DNA of 64,000 nt, taken from positions 186,001 to 250,000 of the forward strand of contig NZ_FQWI01000003.1 in NCBI RefSeq assembly GCF_900129615.1. Direction: 5' to 3'. The DNA is from Pectobacterium carotovorum (GTDB taxonomy: Bacteria > Pseudomonadota > Gammaproteobacteria > Enterobacterales > Enterobacteriaceae). Numbering within the stretch: the first letter of the stretch is position 1; each line of letters opens with the position of its first letter. The position numbers and the translations under genes were made by a program. Positions 28,222 through 35,299 of this stretch are shown in pieces. The notes below the pieces were generated by a model that made no database searches, was not told where the DNA came from, and was given only the letters and a program-made list of their open reading frames with translations.

Positions 28222-28770
28222 ATGGAACATGAGGTTGTTTCAGCACTGGCGGCGTTTACCCAGCGCTATGTTGCCTGTTGGCAGCAGGAAAAGGGGCATT
28301 TGCCTGCCAGTGAAGCACTTTACGGCATACCTTCCCCGTGTATTGTCGAAAATCATGACGATACGGTTCACTGGTTGCCACAGCCTTTTGTTCCTTCAGC
28401 CGCATTGGATGGTGTGGAACGTGCGCTGGAAATCAGCCTGCATCCTGATATTCATGCTTTTTACACCGCTCAGTATGCCGGGGATATGGCGGCGCAGTTT
28501 GATTCGCTATCGTGCCAGCTGTTGCAGGTATGGAGCGAAGAGGATTTCACCCGGATGCAGGAGAATCTGATTGGCCATTTATTAACGCAGAAGCGCCTTA
28601 AACTCACGCCGACGCTGTTTTTAGCAACGACTGATTCAGAGCTGACCATGGTGTCGCTGTGTAATATTTCCGGGGAAATCATCCTGGAAGAATTCGGCAC
28701 GAAAAAGCGTCAGACCTTAGCGCCAACGCTGGCGGTGTTTCTTTCTGGCCTTAATCCATTAGCGGTCTAA
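28222..28770 (+). CDS. syd: SecY-interacting protein Syd
   Basis: Syd is a small cytoplasmic protein that binds SecY and can block or check abnormal SecYEG complexes. From the ATG at 28222 the protein is 182 residues and aligns without gaps to the E. coli start (M..., ALxxFTxRY at residues 8-16). Earlier GTG and ATG codons at 28207 and 28210 add only a few residues. The family core GIPSPCI, GDMAAQF and [14 protein letters not shown] is clear. In E. coli csrB lies directly downstream in the same orientation, as the RsmB RNA does here. Confidence 0.95.
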   Translation: MEHEVVSALAAFTQRYVACWQQEKGHLPASEALYGIPSPCIVENHDDTVHWLPQPFVPSAALDGVERALEISLHPDIHAFYTAQYAGDMAAQFDSLSCQLLQVWSEEDFTRMQENLIGHLLTQKRLKLTPTLFLATTDSELTMVSLCNISGEIILEEFGTKKRQTLAPTLAVFLSGLNPLAV

Positions 28771-28797
28771 TGGTTAATCGAATTTCACTTTCGGCTT

Positions 28798-28815
28798 TGT
28801 GAGAGATCTCTTACA
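28798..28815. promoter_or_regulatory. GacA (UvrY) upstream activating site for rsmB
   Basis: TGTGAGAGATCTCTTACA is an 18-base palindrome fitting the GacA consensus TGTAAG-N6-CTTACA with one change. It lies about 200 bases before the RsmB RNA, the usual distance for GacA sites of csrB-type genes. Confidence 0.85.
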
Positions 28816-28820
28816 TTCTC

Positions 28821-28838
28821 TGTAAGAAATGTCTTATC
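28821..28838. promoter_or_regulatory. Second, degenerate GacA-like site
   Basis: TGTAAGAAATGTCTTATC has a perfect left half and one mismatch in the right half. It begins five bases after the first site, so a pair of dimers could bind cooperatively. Confidence 0.5.
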
Positions 28839-28846
28839 TTTAATGT

Positions 28847-28861
28847 TGAAAATATGTTTCA
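28847..28861. promoter_or_regulatory. KdgR-like box upstream of rsmB
   Basis: TGAAAATATGTTTCA has TGAAA and TTTCA arms with a five-base centre and AT-rich flanks, the form of KdgR operators in soft-rot erwinias. KdgR is known to repress rsmB in this group. That this site is used is inference. Confidence 0.5.
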
Positions 28862-28991
28862 TTTTAATTTTTTCATTATTAATTAGTTAATTATAATAAA
28901 AATCCGCAGTGTCACTTAAAGGGTGTTGAGAAACACTGTCAATTACCTCTTGCTGAAAGCTGACAATTAATACATCTTATTACTTAAGTTA

Positions 28992-29044
28992 GTAACCGGT
29001 TACAGTGTGTGTAATCGTTACTATGGGTAACAAAATAACGTTAC
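28992..29044. repeat. Cluster of GTAAC/GTTAC inverted repeats at the rsmB promoter
   Basis: GTAACCGGTTAC (28992-29003) is a perfect 12-base palindrome. GTAATCGTTAC follows at 29011, and a GTAAC/GTTAC pair spans 29027-29044. The cluster coincides with the expected RsmB start region. It may be a regulator site or form the 5' stems of the RNA. Confidence 0.6.
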
Positions 29045-29053
29045 TGCGCTCGG

Positions 29054-29239
29054 GTTGTTTTCAGGAAGAAACATTGTTTCAGGAAGAGGCATTGTTTTAG
29101 GAAGAAACGCTGTTTTAAGGATAAACACTGTTTTAGGAAGAAACAGTCGTTTCAGGAAGAAGCGTTGTTTTCAGGAAGAAGAACAGTTTTCAGGAAGAAG
29201 AACAGTTTTCAGGAAGAAACATGATTTCAGGATGAAATC
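29054..29239 (+). repeat. Phased array of about ten GGA stem-loops inside rsmB
   Basis: Ten GGA motifs start at 29064, 29082, 29100, 29119, 29136, 29155, 29174, 29193, 29212 and 29230, with steps of 17 to 19 bases. Most units read close to GTTTTCAGGAAGAAAC, which can fold as a short GUUU/AAAC stem with AGGAA in the loop. The last unit has seven-base arms, GATTTCA and TGAAATC, around GGA. These are ideal RsmA/CsrA sites. Confidence 0.85.
29068..29080. promoter_or_regulatory. KdgR-like palindrome inside rsmB
   Basis: GAAACATTGTTTC is a perfect palindrome with a three-base centre. It arises where one array unit meets the next and resembles the core of KdgR boxes. KdgR is reported to act within the transcribed region of rsmB in soft-rot erwinias. 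Confidence 0.5.
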
Positions 29240-29450
29240 AGGGACACCTCCAGGAAGGAGACCGAGAGCCGATTAGGAATATCGGTGGGGCAGGAGCCTA
29301 AAGGGATTGAATCACGGAAGATACAGGATGGAAACGTCAGGAAGAAAGTGGGACGCCAGCAAGGATTGTGGGTTAGGACGACCAAAAAGGAAAAGTTTTC
29401 ACGGATGAGCAGGGATGCAAATGTGTAGCGGGATAGCTATAAAACGAACC

Positions 29451-29484
29451 GGGGGTACTGAGCAATCAGTACCCCCAATTTTTT
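29451..29484 (+). terminator. rsmB intrinsic terminator
   Basis: Eleven-base arms GGGGGTACTGA and TCAGTACCCCC, four-base loop, then AA and six Ts. Confidence 0.92.
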
Positions 29485-29634
29485 GCCTGTATTATTTTTT
29501 CCTGTATTACAAGCGCCTTTCCCCCGAACGCGGGGATGTAGCGCCAGCCAAGCAGAAATGCGCAAAACGCGATACCTAAGTCATCGCTGAATATTGACGT
29601 TAAGTCAGCGTTTAGAATTTGCAGTTAGTCTGAA

Positions 29635-29661
29635 AATTTACTAAATTTATTTTAGTAAATT
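29635..29661. promoter_or_regulatory. Candidate MarR-type operator before the amidohydrolase gene
   Basis: Perfect 11-base arms, AATTTACTAAA and TTTAGTAAATT, flank TTTAT. The site ends 32 bases before the amidohydrolase ATG. AT-rich palindromes of this size are typical MarR-family operators, and a MarR gene follows the amidohydrolase. Confidence 0.6.
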
Positions 29662-29692
29662 ATCGGACTATTTAGCAAAGGAAAACACAGTG

Positions 29693-31369
29693 ATGAAATT
29701 CAATGTAAAAATGCTGTCAGTCACACTTGGCCTGTTTACCAGCCACGCTTTCGCACACACCGTCTATGAAAATGCACGGATTTATACCGTTAACGATCGG
29801 CAGCCAACGGCGTCCGTTCTGGTGGTAGAACAGGGCAAAATTGTCTACGTCGGTGGGAATGATGGTGCAAAGCCATTTAAAGCTACGGCTACCGAGTTGG
29901 TTGATTTAGAAGGAAAAACTGTACTGCCTGGTTTTATTGAAAGTCACGCTCATCCCGCAACGGTAGCTGTGATGGAAGCGGGTGATTTTGTGTATGTTGA
30001 CGGCGCAGCAACCCTGCCGCAGATTCTTAGTCAATTAAAAGCGTATTTAGCCGCACACCCGAAAGCTAACTATTTGTTAGCGCAGGGATTTAATGTTGCT
30101 TCGCTGGGCTTGCCGCAAGGGGCGTTGCCAACTGCCGCCGATTTAGACATAGTGTCTGAGAGCGTTCCGATCGTGGTCTATGACAGCGGTATGCACGCGG
30201 GATGGGCGAATAGTGCAGCGTTGAACGTCGCCCGCGTCGATGCGAACACGCCCGATCCTATTCCAGGGAAGCATTATTTTGAGCGCGATAACAAAGGCAA
30301 CCCAACCGGTTTCATGCATGAAAGTGCGATGCACAATGTTGTCGATGCACAGCAATTTAACGCAGTCGAGAACGTTGCCGAGAAACTCCAACCGATTTTA
30401 AAGACCTACCACTCGCTGGGTTTTACGGCGATTACCGACGTTGGCGATACGTTTAGCACGACAGTGGCTGCCATTGCCCGCTTAAACGAGCAGGGGAAGT
30501 TGAAGGTCTATTATCAGCGCGGTTATTTTTATGATGCGGCCAAATCGACTGAACAAAATATTGCCAGCCTTAAAGCCCTACGTGAAAAATATCATCAGGG
30601 TAATTTGTCGATGAATCTGTATAAATTATTTATGGATGGCACGATTGAAATGGATTCAGGGGCGATGTACCAGCCTTATCCCAACGGCAACGTCGTCGAG
30701 CCATTTTTAAGCCAGCAACAGATTAACGACAATGTCGCTGCGGCGTTGAAAGCGGGCTTCTCTGTGCATGTACACGCGATAGGCGATAAAGCGCAGCAGT
30801 CAATTTTAGATGCTTTTGCGGCTAACAAAAAAATTAACCCGCAGTTGGCCCGCGTGATTGCCCACAATCAGGTGTTTGAGCCGCAGGGCGTGCAGAAGTT
30901 TGCCGCCATGAAGGACAATTTATTCCTGCAAACGACGCCAAACTGGGCAGTGATGTATGAAAAGGATGAAACCAAGACCAAAATTGGCCAAGACGCTTAT
31001 CATCATCAATTTCTGCTCGGACAAGCCGCGCGAGAGGGCGTAGCGGTAACCTTCGGTTCTGACTATCCTGCGAATACCTTTGATGCGGTGAACCCGTTCA
31101 GCCAAATGTATCACGCCATCAAACGCGGCCAGCCTAATGCCGGCTATCTCCCCCCAACTGAGGCGGCAATGATGTTCAGTCAAAGCTTGCAGGCTTACAC
31201 GATTAATGGCGCGAAGCAGCTTGGTATTAGCGATATAACAGGCAGCCTTGAGAAAGGGAAAAACGCCGACTTTATTATCGTGGATACCGATATTGGCAGC
31301 GTGGGGCTGGAAAAACTGAAAGATACCAAGGTGTTGGCAACCTATTTCAAAGGGGAAAAAGTGTACTAA
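29693..31369 (+). CDS. Exported YtcJ-like metal-dependent amidohydrolase
   Basis: A 558-residue enzyme of the amidohydrolase family 3 (YtcJ/NfdA type). A Sec signal covers about residues 1-22, cleaved near SHAFA, so it acts in the periplasm. Metal motifs include FIESHAHPA (the HxH pair near residues 85-87), HVHAIGDKAQQS and TFGSDYPAN, as in the superfamily's binuclear or mononuclear centres. The substrate is unknown; relatives hydrolyse N-substituted formamides, imides or similar amides. GTG at 29690 or ATG at 29693 are both possible; AAAGGA at 29677 suits the ATG. The gene, with the MarR gene after it, separates rsmB from yqcC, which adjoin in E. coli. Confidence 0.88.
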   Translation: MKFNVKMLSVTLGLFTSHAFAHTVYENARIYTVNDRQPTASVLVVEQGKIVYVGGNDGAKPFKATATELVDLEGKTVLPGFIESHAHPATVAVMEAGDFVYVDGAATLPQILSQLKAYLAAHPKANYLLAQGFNVASLGLPQGALPTAADLDIVSESVPIVVYDSGMHAGWANSAALNVARVDANTPDPIPGKHYFERDNKGNPTGFMHESAMHNVVDAQQFNAVENVAEKLQPILKTYHSLGFTAITDVGDTFSTTVAAIARLNEQGKLKVYYQRGYFYDAAKSTEQNIASLKALREKYHQGNLSMNLYKLFMDGTIEMDSGAMYQPYPNGNVVEPFLSQQQINDNVAAALKAGFSVHVHAIGDKAQQSILDAFAANKKINPQLARVIAHNQVFEPQGVQKFAAMKDNLFLQTTPNWAVMYEKDETKTKIGQDAYHHQFLLGQAAREGVAVTFGSDYPANTFDAVNPFSQMYHAIKRGQPNAGYLPPTEAAMMFSQSLQAYTINGAKQLGISDITGSLEKGKNADFIIVDTDIGSVGLEKLKDTKVLATYFKGEKVY

Positions 31370-31374
31370 CGTAC

Positions 31375-31480
31375 ATCGTACCCAATATCGTTCGGCTGCA
31401 CGGAAAGGTTGCAACCGAATGACTTCCCTGGAAGCTGGCAAGCGTCAGCGACTGGGGAAGTGGCAATGCTGAGTCGAGCT
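31375..31480. repeat. Possible decayed ERIC-like intergenic repeat
   Basis: Between the amidohydrolase and MarR genes, ACTTCCC (31422-31428) and GGGAAGT (31455-31461) form an inverted repeat. Nearby stretches (GGCTGCACGGAAAGGTTGC, GGCAAGCGTCAGCGACTGGG) recall enterobacterial ERIC-type elements. The match is from memory and loose. Confidence 0.3.
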
Positions 31481-31632
31481 GCTGCCGTTCCCACTAGCGC
31501 AAAGCCTATGGATGGGCCGGGTAATCCTATCAATGCCTCTGTCACCCGAAATGTATTGGGTAGATAATGCCGTGATTGGATTTTATGACCCTGGCGATTT
31601 TGAGCGATTAGCCCATTTGTAGGATATTTCAT

Positions 31633-32079
31633 ATGCATCGATTAGATGAGTTAGGCAGACAACTCAATCACCTTGATAACTTGTTTCAGCAGTGGATGAA
31701 GAAGTTAGGCTTTAATCAAAACGCCTTTGCGGTTCTGCACTCTTTGGCGGTATCCCCAGACGGAAAATGCACGCAAAAATATATTTGTGAGCGATGGAGC
31801 CTGCCTAAACAAACCGTGTTTAGCATCTGCAAGTTATTCAAAGAACAAGGGCTGATTGATATCACCGAAAGCGAACATGACAAGCGGGAAAAGATCCTGA
31901 CGCTGACTGATCTGGGGAAAAAGCGCACTCAACCGATTTTGACGCAATCGAAGATATTAAGTGAACGCGCTTTCGGAGCGCTGGGTCAGGAACGAACGCA
32001 GCAACTTTTCTCTAATTTAGATGGATTTTGCTCGCTGTTTGAGCAAGAGATGGAGAATGTGCCTGGGGTGAGTGAGTAG
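31633..32079 (+). CDS. MarR-family transcriptional regulator
   Basis: A 148-residue winged helix-turn-helix regulator of the MarR family. DNA-binding helices and wing are at about residues 45-95 (CTQKYICERWSLPKQTVFSI, then HDKREKILTLTDLGKK, the usual wing ending). Flanking helices form the dimer interface. It follows the exported amidohydrolase after 263 bases on the same strand and probably regulates it through the palindrome at 29635. The effector is unknown. Confidence 0.88.
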   Translation: MHRLDELGRQLNHLDNLFQQWMKKLGFNQNAFAVLHSLAVSPDGKCTQKYICERWSLPKQTVFSICKLFKEQGLIDITESEHDKREKILTLTDLGKKRTQPILTQSKILSERAFGALGQERTQQLFSNLDGFCSLFEQEMENVPGVSE

Positions 32080-32170
32080 CCGAGTTGTCTTTTCACTGGC
32101 GATTGGGTCAGGCTGATATCAGTGCTATGCTTTGCCGCCATTACTGTTGGCGTCAAGGGCGAGAAACCGC

Positions 32171-32521
32171 ATGAGCAGAGAGAACCAGGTTCGTCAGTCA
32201 TTATTCGATATTGAGCGTGCATTGAGGGAAAGCCCTTTCTGGCAGGTTGTCCCGCCGGAAGAGGAGGCGTTTAACAGCACTGAGCCTTTCAGCCTCGATA
32301 CCATGAAACCCGAAGAGTGGTTGCAGTGGGTCTTTTTGCCACGTATGCATGCCTTATTGGACAGCGAGCTGGCGCTGCCCGCGGAGCTGGTTTTACTGCC
32401 TTATTTTGAAGAAGCGCTGGAAGGGTCGCCAGAAGAGACCGCGGCGGTTTTATTGCGTATCAAGCAGCTCGATGAGCTATTCACCCCCGATGTACAGGAT
32501 GGCGCAGTGCACGATGCTTGA
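32171..32521 (+). CDS. yqcC: YqcC family protein
   Basis: A 116-residue cytoplasmic protein of the YqcC family (DUF446), function unknown. The core FNSTEPFSLDTMKPEEWLQW matches the E. coli protein strongly. I start it at the ATG at 32171 (MSRENQVR); the frame is open further upstream, but that part has no similarity. It overlaps truC by eight bases (ATGCTTGA), the same arrangement as in E. coli. Confidence 0.92.
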   Translation: MSRENQVRQSLFDIERALRESPFWQVVPPEEEAFNSTEPFSLDTMKPEEWLQWVFLPRMHALLDSELALPAELVLLPYFEEALEGSPEETAAVLLRIKQLDELFTPDVQDGAVHDA

Positions 32522-33302
32522 GATTATTTATCAGGATGAGCATCTGGTTGCCGTCAATAAACCCAGCGGCTGGTTAGTCCATCGTAGCTGGCTGGATCGC
32601 AAAGAAAAAGTCGTGGTGATGCAGACCGTGCGCGATCAGATCGGCCAGCACGTGTATACCGTTCATCGCCTCGACAGGCCGACATCCGGCGTGTTGCTGC
32701 TAGCGCTGTCCAGCGAGGTGGCGCGTGCGTTATCCCAGCAGTTTGAATCGCACCAAATGCAGAAAACGTATCATGCCGTTGTACGAGGCTATGTGCTGGA
32801 TGATGGCGTGATCGACTATGCGCTCACCGAAGAGCTGGATAAGATCGCCGACAAGTTCACCAATCCTGATAAGGCGCCGCAGCCTGCTGTCACGCATTAC
32901 CGTTCTTTGGCGCAGGTCGAGATGCCGGTCGCTATCGGCCGTTACCCCACAGCACGCTACAGTCTGATGGAGCTGAAGCCACAGACCGGGCGCAAGCACC
33001 AACTCCGCCGCCATATGTCACATATCCACCATCCCATCATCGGCGATACCGCGCATGGCGACCTGCGACACAATCGCGGCATGGAATCGCACTTCTCCTG
33101 CGGCAGGCTCATGCTGCATGCCAGCGAGTTGCAGCTGAATCATCCGGTGAGCGGGCAGCCATTGACGTTGCAGGCGCGTTGGGATGCGCCATGGCAGGGC
33201 GTGATGACACAGTTTGGCTGGAAGGGGATTCTCCCTGAGTTTGAAGGGGTTGAGTTTCCTGCCGACTCAGGTCAGGATAGCGAGCATTTCGTCGAGCAGT
33301 AA
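32514..33302 (+). CDS. truC: tRNA pseudouridine(65) synthase TruC
   Basis: TruC converts uridine 65 to pseudouridine in tRNA-Ile1 and tRNA-Asp. The protein is 262 residues from the ATG at 32514, which matches the E. coli start (MLEIxYQDE). The RluA-type motif [10 protein letters not shown] at 51-60 carries the catalytic Asp54. The second conserved region, [18 protein letters not shown], is also present. Translation is likely coupled to yqcC by the eight-base overlap. Confidence 0.95.
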   Translation: MLEIIYQDEHLVAVNKPSGWLVHRSWLDRKEKVVVMQTVRDQIGQHVYTVHRLDRPTSGVLLLALSSEVARALSQQFESHQMQKTYHAVVRGYVLDDGVIDYALTEELDKIADKFTNPDKAPQPAVTHYRSLAQVEMPVAIGRYPTARYSLMELKPQTGRKHQLRRHMSHIHHPIIGDTAHGDLRHNRGMESHFSCGRLMLHASELQLNHPVSGQPLTLQARWDAPWQGVMTQFGWKGILPEFEGVEFPADSGQDSEHFVEQ

Positions 33303-33369
33303 TCTCTGTCTTATTACTGCCGTATTACTTTTATATCAAACATATCGAATTAAAAAGGGAGTCAGAAGC

Positions 33370-33825
33370 ATGGCGCAGATTGGTATTTTTGTTGGTACAG
33401 TCTACGGGAATGCATTGCTGGTGGCCGAAGAAGCCGAAAATATCCTCAAGGATCGTGGCCATGAGGTTAAGGTCTTTGAAGACGCGACGCTGGAATCCTG
33501 GCTGGACTACCGCGAGCATACGGTTTTAGTTGTCACGTCGACGACGGGACAAGGCCAGTTGCCTGATTCTATTGTTCCGCTTTACGCTGCACTGCGTGAA
33601 AAAGGCGGTTACCAGCCCGCGCTGCGCTATGGCGTGATTGCGTTGGGTGACAGCAGTTACCCGAACTTCTGCGCGGGCGGTCATCTGTTTGATGCGTTAT
33701 TGCAAGAAATCGGTGCTAAGCGTCTGGGTGATGTTTTGGACGTTGATGCCGTCGAGCATCCAGAGCCAGAAGTGATTTCATGCCCGTGGGTTGAAGCATG
33801 GGCTGATTTGGTTGATGCGCAGTAA
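33370..33825 (+). CDS. yqcA: Flavodoxin-like protein YqcA
   Basis: A 151-residue short-chain flavodoxin that should bind FMN. The phosphate loop is [20 protein letters not shown] at residues 5-24, and the flavin loops are [12 protein letters not shown] and [12 protein letters not shown]. MioC is a related protein. YqcA's electron partner is not known. The true start is the ATG at 33370 after GGGAG; a longer frame beginning inside truC is not real. Confidence 0.93.
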   Translation: MAQIGIFVGTVYGNALLVAEEAENILKDRGHEVKVFEDATLESWLDYREHTVLVVTSTTGQGQLPDSIVPLYAALREKGGYQPALRYGVIALGDSSYPNFCAGGHLFDALLQEIGAKRLGDVLDVDAVEHPEPEVISCPWVEAWADLVDAQ

Positions 33826-33843
33826 TGCCGTGCTGAAATGACA

Positions 33844-33871
33844 AACGGGAGCCTGTCGTGCTCCCGTTTTC
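33844..33871 (+). terminator. Terminator after yqcA
   Basis: AACGGGAGC and GCTCCCGTT arms with a seven-base loop, then a T-rich tail (TTCGTTT). It closes the yqcC-truC-yqcA group and marks the junction of the two chromosome blocks. Confidence 0.82.
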
Positions 33872-33898
33872 GTTTGCGGCCTGTTGAGATAATCGCGC

Positions 33899-34288
33899 TT
33901 AGCGATTCTTGGTCAGCTTCTCTAAATCCGCTTCGATTTCGGTAATTTTGTTGGAAACCACGCTTTCCAGATGACGCAGATCGTCAAGGATTTTGCGTTT
34001 CAGATCGACTTCAACCTGTTCCTGCTGACAGATCTTGTCTAATTCATCAATCACATAGCGCAGATTTGGGCTGATCTCGTTGATCTCTTTGTAGCCCTGT
34101 CCTGAGTTGTCTGCCACGACGGTTTTGCGCTGGCGCGGATATTTGAACTTCACGCTTTTAGCGAAAAACTCGCCCTTATCTTTACGGAAGTAGATCTTCA
34201 GGATGTCGTTGTTCGCTTCCTGACGCAGGCTATAGCGATCGATATCATCGGGATTGGTAATGCCCAGGCTTTTTAGATTGTCATACAT
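33899..34288 (-). CDS. yaeH: YaeH (UPF0325 family)
   Basis: A 129-residue cytoplasmic protein of the UPF0325 family, about the E. coli length of 128. It is rich in charged residues and ends in a likely coiled coil (about 85-125, [20 protein letters not shown]). Function is unknown. In E. coli it also sits next to dapD. Confidence 0.93.
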   Translation of the reverse strand: MYDNLKSLGITNPDDIDRYSLRQEANNDILKIYFRKDKGEFFAKSVKFKYPRQRKTVVADNSGQGYKEINEISPNLRYVIDELDKICQQEQVEVDLKRKILDDLRHLESVVSNKITEIEADLEKLTKNR

Positions 34289-34406
34289 AGCGTCACCTTC
34301 TCGGTTTTTAGATAGTCCTGATTATCATGCCAGCGAGAACCTACGCTGTTTATACCCGCCATACCGAAGTATTTAGGGAACATATAAATAACTTATCGTT
34401 CGAGCA

Positions 34407-34438
34407 TAAAAAAACGGCGGGTGATTAACCCGCCGTTT
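34407..34438 (-). terminator. Terminator of the dapD transcript
   Basis: On the minus strand AAACGGCGGG and CCCGCCGTTT with a seven-base loop run into a T-tract, two bases after the dapD stop. Confidence 0.88.
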
Positions 34439-34443
34439 CTAGT

Positions 34444-35271
34444 TTAGTCGATGGAGCGTAATAACTCATTGATTCCCACTTTCGCGCGGGTTTTCGCATC
34501 CACTTTCTTCACAATGATCGCGCAGTACAGGCTGTGGCTGCCATCTTTGGACGGCAGGTTGCCGGAAACCACAACGGAGCCCGCTGGGACGCGGCCATAG
34601 TGAATTTCACCGGTTTCACGATCGTAAATACGGGTGCTTTGGCTGATGAACACGCCCATGGAGATGACGGAACCTTCCTCAACGACAACGCCTTCCACGA
34701 CTTCAGAACGTGCACCGATGAAGCAGTTATCTTCGATGATGGTTGGGTTAGCCTGTAACGGCTCCAGAACACCACCGATGCCGACGCCGCCGGACAGGTG
34801 AACGTTTTTACCGATCTGAGCACAAGAACCTACGGTTACCCACGTATCGACCATGGTGCCTTCATCGACGTAAGCACCGATGTTGACGTAAGACGGCATC
34901 AGCACGGTGTTACGTGCGATATAGGCACCGCGACGCACGCTGGCCGGCGGTGCAACGCGTACGCCTTCACGCTGGAAACGCGCTTCATCATAGTCAGCGA
35001 ATTTCATGGGTACTTTGTCGAAAAAGCGTGTTTCTCCGCCTTCGATAAGTTGGTTATCGTTAATACGGAAAGAGAGCAGCACGGCTTTCTTCAGCCACTG
35101 ATGGGTAACCCATTGGCCGTCGATTTTCTCTGCAACGCGCAGGGCGCCGCTATCCAGCAGGTTGATAGCCTGAGTGACGGCTTCACGCGTGACGGTGTCT
35201 ACGTTTGCCGGAGTGATTTCAGCGCGGCGCTCGAAAGCCGTCTCAATGATGTTCTGTAATTGTTGGTGCAT
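34444..35271 (-). CDS. dapD: Tetrahydrodipicolinate N-succinyltransferase DapD
   Basis: DapD transfers succinyl from succinyl-CoA to tetrahydrodipicolinate in lysine and diaminopimelate synthesis. The 275-residue protein has an N-terminal helical domain and a left-handed beta helix of hexapeptide repeats ([39 protein letters not shown]). It works as a trimer in the cytoplasm. It follows glnD on the same strand after 28 bases, with its own terminator behind. AGGAAAGAGA lies upstream of the start. Confidence 0.97.
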   Translation of the reverse strand: MHQQLQNIIETAFERRAEITPANVDTVTREAVTQAINLLDSGALRVAEKIDGQWVTHQWLKKAVLLSFRINDNQLIEGGETRFFDKVPMKFADYDEARFQREGVRVAPPASVRRGAYIARNTVLMPSYVNIGAYVDEGTMVDTWVTVGSCAQIGKNVHLSGGVGIGGVLEPLQANPTIIEDNCFIGARSEVVEGVVVEEGSVISMGVFISQSTRIYDRETGEIHYGRVPAGSVVVSGNLPSKDGSHSLYCAIIVKKVDAKTRAKVGINELLRSID

Positions 35272-35299
35272 CCTGATTTCTCTTTCCTGATTGTAAAAA

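Larger units (their letters stand above)
29005..29484 (+). ncRNA. rsmB: RsmB (CsrB-type) CsrA/RsmA-sequestering RNA
   Basis: This RNA titrates the RNA-binding repressor RsmA (CsrA), which in soft-rot bacteria frees production of extracellular enzymes. The gene follows syd as csrB does in E. coli. I count nearly 30 GGA motifs between 29064 and 29433. The 3' half closely resembles E. coli CsrB, with CAGGGACACCTCCAGGA, GGATGAGCAGGGA and AAACGAACCGGG before the terminator. The hairpin GGGGGTACTGA/TCAGTACCCCC with T-run (29451-29484) ends it. The 5' end is not visible as a clear promoter; it is set from the reported RsmB length of about 479 bases and could be off by tens of bases. The 5' half is an unusually regular repeat array. 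Confidence 0.93.

Noticed and set aside
29054..29239. CRISPR array
   Set aside because: Units of 18-19 bases with no distinct spacers and no cas genes; the position and GGA motifs identify rsmB.
29055..29276. A 73-codon frame inside the rsmB repeat array
   Set aside because: The translated repeats are a by-product of the RNA array; CsrB-like 3' half and terminator show a non-coding RNA.
31366..31638. A 90-codon minus-strand frame between the amidohydrolase and MarR genes, considered as a gene remnant
   Set aside because: No start signal and no family; the sequence looks more like a decayed intergenic repeat.
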